Source of the DNA: Candidatus Pseudomonas phytovorans
GTDB taxonomy: Bacteria > Pseudomonadota > Gammaproteobacteria > Pseudomonadales > Pseudomonadaceae
Length of the DNA stretch: 64,000 nucleotides
Direction: 5' to 3'
NCBI GenBank assembly: GCA_029202525.1
Contig: CP119325.1
Coordinates: 1,710,001-1,774,000, forward strand
Shown here: one piece after another, positions 59,778 to 64,000 of the stretch
Position numbering within the stretch: position 1 is the first letter of the stretch
How the letters are laid out: every line of letters starts with the position of its first letter
Translations under genes and position numbers: made by a program
The notes under the pieces: generated by a model
Seen by the model: only the letters and a program-made list of their open reading frames with translations
Told to the model about the DNA's origin: nothing
Databases searched by the model: none

Positions 59778-61196
59778 ATGCCAGTCGGCAACCACTCTGC
59801 CCATGGCCAGGCCAATGAAGGCGGCCCGCTCAAGCGTGAACTGGGCGAACGGCACATTCGCCTGATGGCGCTGGGCGCCTGTATCGGTGTCGGTCTTTTC
59901 CTGGGTTCGGCCAAAGCCATCGAAATGGCCGGCCCTGCCATCATGCTGTCCTACATCATCGGTGGCCTGGCCATCCTGGTGATCATGCGCGCCCTTGGCG
60001 AAATGGCTGTGCACAACCCGGTCGCCGGTTCGTTCAGCCGCTATGCCCAGGACTACCTCGGCCCGCTGGCGGGCTTCCTCACCGGCTGGAACTACTGGTT
60101 CCTGTGGCTGGTGACCTGTGTCGCCGAAATTACTGCAGTGGCCATCTACATGGGTATCTGGTTCCCCGACGTGCCCCGCTGGATCTGGGCCCTGGCGGCC
60201 TTGGGCAGCATGGGTGCGGTCAACCTGGTGGCGGTAAAGGCGTTCGGTGAATTTGAGTTCTGGTTTGCGCTGATCAAGATCGTCACCATCATCGCCATGG
60301 TCCTTGGCGGCATCGGCGTCATTGCCTTCGGCTTCGGCAATGACGGTGTGGCCCTGGGTGTTGCCAACCTGTGGAGCAACGGCGGTTTCATGCCCAATGG
60401 CGTGACCGGGGTGCTGATGTCGCTGCAGATGGTGATGTTCGCCTACCTGGGTGTGGAAATGATCGGTTTGACCGCCGGCGAAGCACGCAACCCGCAAAAG
60501 ACCATCCCGCAGGCCATTGGCTCGGTGTTCTGGCGCATCCTGCTGTTCTACGTCGGGGCGTTGTTCGTGATCCTGTCGATCTACCCGTGGAACGAAATCG
60601 GCAGCCAGGGCAGCCCGTTCGTCATGACCTTCGAGCGCCTCGGCATCAAGACCGCCGCCGGCATCATCAACTTCGTGGTCATCACTGCAGCGCTTTCGTC
60701 GTGCAACGGCGGCATCTTCAGCACCGGGCGCATGCTCTACAGCCTGGCGCAGAACGGCCAGGCCCCGGCGGCCTTCGCCCGCACCTCGAAGAACGGCGTA
60801 CCGCGCAATGCGCTGCTGCTGTCGATCGGTGCGTTGTTGCTGGGCGTGCTGGCCAACTACCTGGTGCCGGAGAAGGTGTTTGTCTGGGTGACTTCGATCG
60901 CCACTTTTGGTGCAATCTGGACCTGGGTGATGATCCTGCTGGCGCAGCTCAAGTTCCGCGCGGGCCTGACTACCGCTGAGCGCAAGGCATTGAAGTACCG
61001 CATGTGGCTGTGGCCGCTGAGTTCTTACCTGGCACTGGGCTTCCTGGTACTGGTGGTCGGCCTGATGGCGTACTTCGAGGATACCCGCGTGGCGTTGTAC
61101 ATCGGCCCGGCGTTCCTGGTGCTGTTGACGGTGCTTTATTACGCGTTCCGGTTGGCGCCCAAAGAGTCGCAGTGTGTGGCTTCTACCGCTTCCTGA
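59778..61196 (+). CDS. Amino-acid permease, ProY/HutT-like (APC superfamily)
   Basis: 472 residues and 12 hydrophobic helices. APC/AAT-family motifs: RELGERHIRLMALGACIGVGLF at the first helix (shown in part), SYIIGGLAILVIMRALGEMAV, NLVAVKAFGEFEFWFALIKI and FAYLGVEMIGLTAGEARNPQ. The sequence is close to the proline/histidine group (ProY, HutT). Uptake by proton symport in the inner membrane is expected; the substrate is not certain. GAGG precedes the ATG by about ten bases. A GntR/HutC-like palindrome lies upstream. Confidence 0.88.
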   Translation: MPVGNHSAHGQANEGGPLKRELGERHIRLMALGACIGVGLFLGSAKAIEMAGPAIMLSYIIGGLAILVIMRALGEMAVHNPVAGSFSRYAQDYLGPLAGFLTGWNYWFLWLVTCVAEITAVAIYMGIWFPDVPRWIWALAALGSMGAVNLVAVKAFGEFEFWFALIKIVTIIAMVLGGIGVIAFGFGNDGVALGVANLWSNGGFMPNGVTGVLMSLQMVMFAYLGVEMIGLTAGEARNPQKTIPQAIGSVFWRILLFYVGALFVILSIYPWNEIGSQGSPFVMTFERLGIKTAAGIINFVVITAALSSCNGGIFSTGRMLYSLAQNGQAPAAFARTSKNGVPRNALLLSIGALLLGVLANYLVPEKVFVWVTSIATFGAIWTWVMILLAQLKFRAGLTTAERKALKYRMWLWPLSSYLALGFLVLVVGLMAYFEDTRVALYIGPAFLVLLTVLYYAFRLAPKESQCVASTAS

Positions 61197-61208
61197 TCTG
61201 AAATCCCT

Positions 61209-61227
61209 GGGGCTGTAAAGCAGCCCC
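61209..61227. terminator. Hairpin between permease and glutamate-synthase-like genes
   Basis: GGGGCTG-TAAAG-CAGCCCC in the 40-base gap between the convergent gene ends. No T-run, but its position suggests a shared 3' hairpin. Confidence 0.5.
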
Positions 61228-61236
61228 GGGGCTCTG

Positions 61237-62856
61237 TCAGGCTGCCACCTCACTGTGCGGCTCAAAGCTGTCGGCCCGCGCCAGTTGCCACATGCGCGAA
61301 TAGAACTGCCCGTTCACTTCGCCGGTCAGCAACTCGCCAGGCTTCAAGAACACATGCATCTGCGAGAACAGCTTGATCTCGGTGGCCGAGATGCGCCGCA
61401 CCAGGTGCTTGGCCTCCAGTTGCGCCGGATGTTCCAGGCCCGCTGCCGCGAGCATTTCGGCCAGGGCACGCAAGGTGTTGTGGTGGAAGTTCAGCACCCG
61501 TTGGGCTTTATCCGGCACCACCAGGGCGCGTTGGCGTAGCGGGTCTTGCGTGGCCACGCCGGTCGGGCATTTGTTGGTGTGGCAGCTCTGCGACTGAATG
61601 CAGCCGATGGCGAACATGAAGCCGCGCGCCGAGTTTGCCCAGTCAGCCCCAATGGCCAGCACGCTGGCGATGTCGAAGGCGCTGACGATCTTGCCGCTGG
61701 CCCCTAGCTTGATCTTGTCGCGCAGGTTCAGGCCAACCAGCGTGTTGTGCACGAACAGCAGGCCTTCGCGCAGCGGTACACCGATATGGTCGGTAAACTC
61801 CACCGGTGCCGCGCCGGTACCGCCTTCCTTGCCATCGACAACAATGAAGTCGGGCAGAATGCCGGTTTCAAGCATGGCCTTGGCAATGCCCATGAACTCC
61901 CACGGGTGGCCCAGGCAGAATTTGAAACCGACCGGTTTGCCGCCGGACAGCTCACGCAGTTGGGCGATGAACTGCATCATTTCGATCGGCGTCGAGAAAG
62001 CGCTATGGCGCGAAGGCGAAATGCAGTCTTCGCCCATCAGTACGCCCCGGGTCTCGGCGATCTCCTGAGTCACCTTGTGTTTTGGCAGGATGCCGCCGTG
62101 GCCGGGCTTGGCGCCCTGGCTCATCTTGATTTCGATCATCCGCACCTGCGGGGTTCGCGCCTGGGCGGCGAAGCGTTCGGGGTCAAAGCGCCCGTCCGGC
62201 GTGCGGCAACCGAAGTAGCCGCTGCCCAGCTCCCAGACCAGGTCGCCACCATGCTCGCGGTGATAGGGGCTGATACTGCCTTCGCCGGTGTCATGGTGGA
62301 AGTTGCCCAGCTTGGCGCCCTGGTTCAGCGCGCGGATGGCATTGGCGCTGAGCGAGCCGAAGCTCATTGCTGAAATATTGAAGATCGATGCCGAGTATGG
62401 CTGGCTGCACTGCGGCCCGCCGACGATGATGCGGAAGCTGGACGGGTCGGTCAGCGGTGCCGGACGCATGGAATGGCCGATGAATTCGAAGCCCGACTGG
62501 TACACATCGATCAGCGTGCCGAACGGTTTGTCGGATGCCTCGTTCTTGGCGCGGGCATACACCAGCGAACGCTGGGCGCGGGAGAACGGCAAGGCGTCGC
62601 TGTCGGACTCCAGCAGGTACTGGCGGATTTCCGGGCGGATGGCCTCGACCAGATAGCGGATGTTGCCCAGGATCGGGTAGTTGCGACGTACTGCATGGCG
62701 TTGCTGCAGCAGGTCGAACAGGCCGATCAGGCTGAGGACTCCAGTGGTCAGGGTGAACGGCCACAACCACTCATGGTGGGTAAAGGGCAGGCTCGCCAGG
62801 GTGAACAGCACGCAGGCGGCGAAGAAGGCATAGCGACTGAGAAGTGACAGGCTCAT
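61237..62856 (-). CDS. FMN-binding glutamate-synthase-family protein
   Basis: 539 residues from ATG 62856. Two N-terminal membrane helices (about 5-22 and 28-45) precede a GltB-like central/FMN barrel: SFGSLSANAIRALNQGAKL, GEGSISPYHREHGGDL, KMSQGAKPGHGGILPKHKV and VDGKEGGTGAAPVEFTDHIG. The iron-sulfur ligands C-x5-C-x4-C are present (GCIQSQSCHTNKCPTGVATQ). It has no amidotransferase domain, so it is a membrane-linked relative of glutamate synthase with an unknown substrate. Single gene, divergent from the Nudix gene. Confidence 0.85.
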   Translation of the reverse strand: MSLSLLSRYAFFAACVLFTLASLPFTHHEWLWPFTLTTGVLSLIGLFDLLQQRHAVRRNYPILGNIRYLVEAIRPEIRQYLLESDSDALPFSRAQRSLVYARAKNEASDKPFGTLIDVYQSGFEFIGHSMRPAPLTDPSSFRIIVGGPQCSQPYSASIFNISAMSFGSLSANAIRALNQGAKLGNFHHDTGEGSISPYHREHGGDLVWELGSGYFGCRTPDGRFDPERFAAQARTPQVRMIEIKMSQGAKPGHGGILPKHKVTQEIAETRGVLMGEDCISPSRHSAFSTPIEMMQFIAQLRELSGGKPVGFKFCLGHPWEFMGIAKAMLETGILPDFIVVDGKEGGTGAAPVEFTDHIGVPLREGLLFVHNTLVGLNLRDKIKLGASGKIVSAFDIASVLAIGADWANSARGFMFAIGCIQSQSCHTNKCPTGVATQDPLRQRALVVPDKAQRVLNFHHNTLRALAEMLAAAGLEHPAQLEAKHLVRRISATEIKLFSQMHVFLKPGELLTGEVNGQFYSRMWQLARADSFEPHSEVAA

Positions 62857-63052
62857 ACAGGGTCCTTGCGATGGCGCGGTCAGGCTCAGGGCCTGGGGGC
62901 AAACCCCGACCATAGCCAAGTTGCAGGGCGCTGCAAATTAAAATCGGGGTAGCGAAAATCATTCTCGAATCGGGCAAGGTCCCAGGCTGGCCTTGTCAGG
63001 CCAATGAGCCCATGGGATCCTCCCCAGCCATTGTTTCCAGCGAGCCCAGCTC

Positions 63053-63466
63053 ATGCCCAACACCATCCGCATCGCCGCCGCCCTGCTGATCGACGCTCAG
63101 GGCCGCACCCTGCTGGTGCGCAAGCGCGGTACTGAGGCCTTCATGCAGCCAGGCGGCAAGATCGATGCCGGTGAAACGCCGGTGCAGGCACTGGTGCGCG
63201 AGTTGCACGAGGAACTCGGCCTGCGCATCGACCCTGCCCACGCCGTGTATCTGGGCCAGTTCAGTGCCCCGGCCGCCAACGAACCGGGCTTTGAAGTGCA
63301 GGCCGAACTGTTTCGTGTCGACAGCGCCGCAGCCGTGCTGCCGGCTGCTGAAATCGAAGAGGTGGTGTGGCTGGCCGCAGATCAGGTGCCCGTCATGCAA
63401 CTGGCACCGCTGACCCGCGACCTGATCCTGCCGCTGTACCGCCAGGTACTCAACGCACCGCGCTGA
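63053..63466 (+). CDS. Nudix hydrolase
   Basis: 137 residues. Starts MPNTIRIAAALLIDAQGRTL and contains a complete Nudix box in the range 36-58 (GGKIDAGE then RELHEELGL). The family hydrolyses nucleoside diphosphates linked to other groups; the substrate cannot be told. The 3' end overlaps the convergent metR-like gene by 17 bases. Confidence 0.9.
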   Translation: MPNTIRIAAALLIDAQGRTLLVRKRGTEAFMQPGGKIDAGETPVQALVRELHEELGLRIDPAHAVYLGQFSAPAANEPGFEVQAELFRVDSAAAVLPAAEIEEVVWLAADQVPVMQLAPLTRDLILPLYRQVLNAPR

Positions 63467-64000
63467 CACCATCGAGGGTGGCAAACGAGGTGTCTTTGGC
63501 CGTCAGCAAAAAGTCGCGCATGTAAGGCGCATCGAGCATGTCGGTGCGCACGGCGGCATAAAGGGTGGCGAACAGGCCTTTCTCGCCCAGGCGCTTGCCC
63601 TTCACATAGCCGCGCGAGCTGTATTCGTGCAGCGCCCAATGTGGCATGCCGCACACCCCACGGCCGCTGGCCACCAGCTGCATCATCATTACCGTCAGCT
63701 CCGAGGTGCGCACAGCGGCCGGCTCAATGTCGGCCGGCTCCAGAAAGCGGGTGAAGATGTCCAGGCGGTCGCGCTCTACCGGGTAGGTGATCAGCGTCTG
63801 GTCGAGCAGGTCTTGTGGCACGATGTAGGGCTTGCTGGCCAGCGCATGCTGGTTGGCCACCGCCAGCATCGCCTCGTAGGTGAACAGTGGCACGTAGGTG
63901 ATGCCCGACAGGTCCAGCGGGTCGGAGGTCACCACCAGGTCCAGATCGCCGCGCGCCAGGGCCGGCAACGGGGCGAAGGCAAAGCCGGAGGCCAGGTCCA
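63450..64000 (-). CDS. metR: LysR-family regulator MetR (C-terminal part)
   Basis: About 183 C-terminal residues; the HTH end lies beyond the right edge. It covers much of the effector-binding domain: LASGFAFAPLPALARGDLDL, YEAMLAVANQHALASKPYI, LLDQTLITYPVERDRLDIFT (the MetR-typical TYPVERDRLDIF) and YAAVRTDMLDAPYMRDFL. MetR activates metE and other methionine genes with homocysteine as coactivator. The stop overlaps the end of the Nudix gene. Confidence 0.85.
   Translation of the reverse strand, partial: DLASGFAFAPLPALARGDLDLVVTSDPLDLSGITYVPLFTYEAMLAVANQHALASKPYIVPQDLLDQTLITYPVERDRLDIFTRFLEPADIEPAAVRTSELTVMMMQLVASGRGVCGMPHWALHEYSSRGYVKGKRLGEKGLFATLYAAVRTDMLDAPYMRDFLLTAKDTSFATLDGVSAVR

Overview
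The window is a stretch of chromosome from a GC-rich gamma-proteobacterium, almost certainly a member of the Pseudomonas putida group. The evidence is a near-textbook PhaG (3-hydroxyacyl-ACP:CoA transacylase/ligase-linked protein), the algU-mucA-mucB-mucD block, a gcd-oprB pair, and about a dozen copies, mostly inverted pairs, of the 'cgcgggc..gcccgctcccaca' REP palindrome typical of P. putida. Gene order from ung through tctABC-opdH-tctDE, ygfZ, sdhE, nadB, algU-muc, lepA-lepB-rnc-era-recO-pdxJ to icp and an AsrA-type Lon follows the core Pseudomonas order. Most of the window is therefore housekeeping backbone with a few accessory insertions.

Layout. 1-8.2 kb: the 5' part of a periplasmic beta-glucosidase (bglX), a TPM-domain membrane protein, a methyltransferase, a small accessory patch (SIR2-like DUF4917 protein, RelE/NadS toxin-antitoxin pair, a 139-bp inverted-repeat element), a SulP anion transporter, tRNA-Gly(CCC) and phaG. 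8.2-13.3 kb: rsuA, a CWC zinc-ribbon-like protein, a diguanylate cyclase, a Tyr/Arg-rich lipoprotein, a 3-hydroxyisobutyryl-CoA hydrolase-like enzyme and ung. 13.3-14.75 kb: a complete IS150-type (IS3 family) insertion sequence that landed at the edge of a REP element. 14.8-22.5 kb: a tricarboxylate uptake operon (opdH-tctC-tctB-tctA-abrB-like) divergent from its two-component regulator tctD-tctE. 22.6-27.2 kb: HDOD protein, ygfZ, sdhE-ygfX and nadB, with a large near-perfect inverted repeat between ygfX and nadB. 27.5-37.6 kb: envelope-stress sigma factor operon (algU-mucA-mucB-mucD, no mucC), then lepA-lepB, rnc-era-recO-pdxJ. 37.7-42.1 kb: a CzcRS-like metal two-component system under a MerR-type promoter, a small secreted protein, and cmoA-cmoB for tRNA wobble modification. 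42.3-44.4 kb: an A/T-richer two-gene operon resembling the alpha-xenorhabdolysin (XaxAB) binary pore-forming toxin. 44.4-51.4 kb: a chagasin-type protease inhibitor, an AsrA-like Lon, membrane glucose dehydrogenase (gcd) and an OprB porin. 51.7-64 kb: a histidine-rich TonB receptor behind a Zur-like box, VF530 and Pr6Pr proteins, a yqjH-yqjI-like ferric reductase/PadR operon with a Fur-like box and GATATATC operators, a large bifunctional penicillin-binding protein, an amino-acid permease, a glutamate-synthase-like flavoprotein, a Nudix hydrolase, and the 3' part of metR.

How it works together. Several neighbours form clear functional units: citrate/tricarboxylate sensing and uptake (opdH, tctABC, tctDE); the AlgU regulon core (sigma factor, anti-sigma, RseB-like sensor, DegP-like protease); periplasmic glucose oxidation (OprB porin plus Gcd); and metal homeostasis at three separate loci (CzcRS-like, Zur-box TonB receptor, Fur/PadR ferric reductase). 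The most unusual items are the XaxAB-like toxin pair, the SIR2-like/toxin-antitoxin patch with its adjacent MITE-like element, the IS left-end hairpin that hides the transposase ribosome-binding site, and the 73-bp-arm inverted repeat near nadB. All functional statements come from reading the sequence and general family knowledge; no database search was run.
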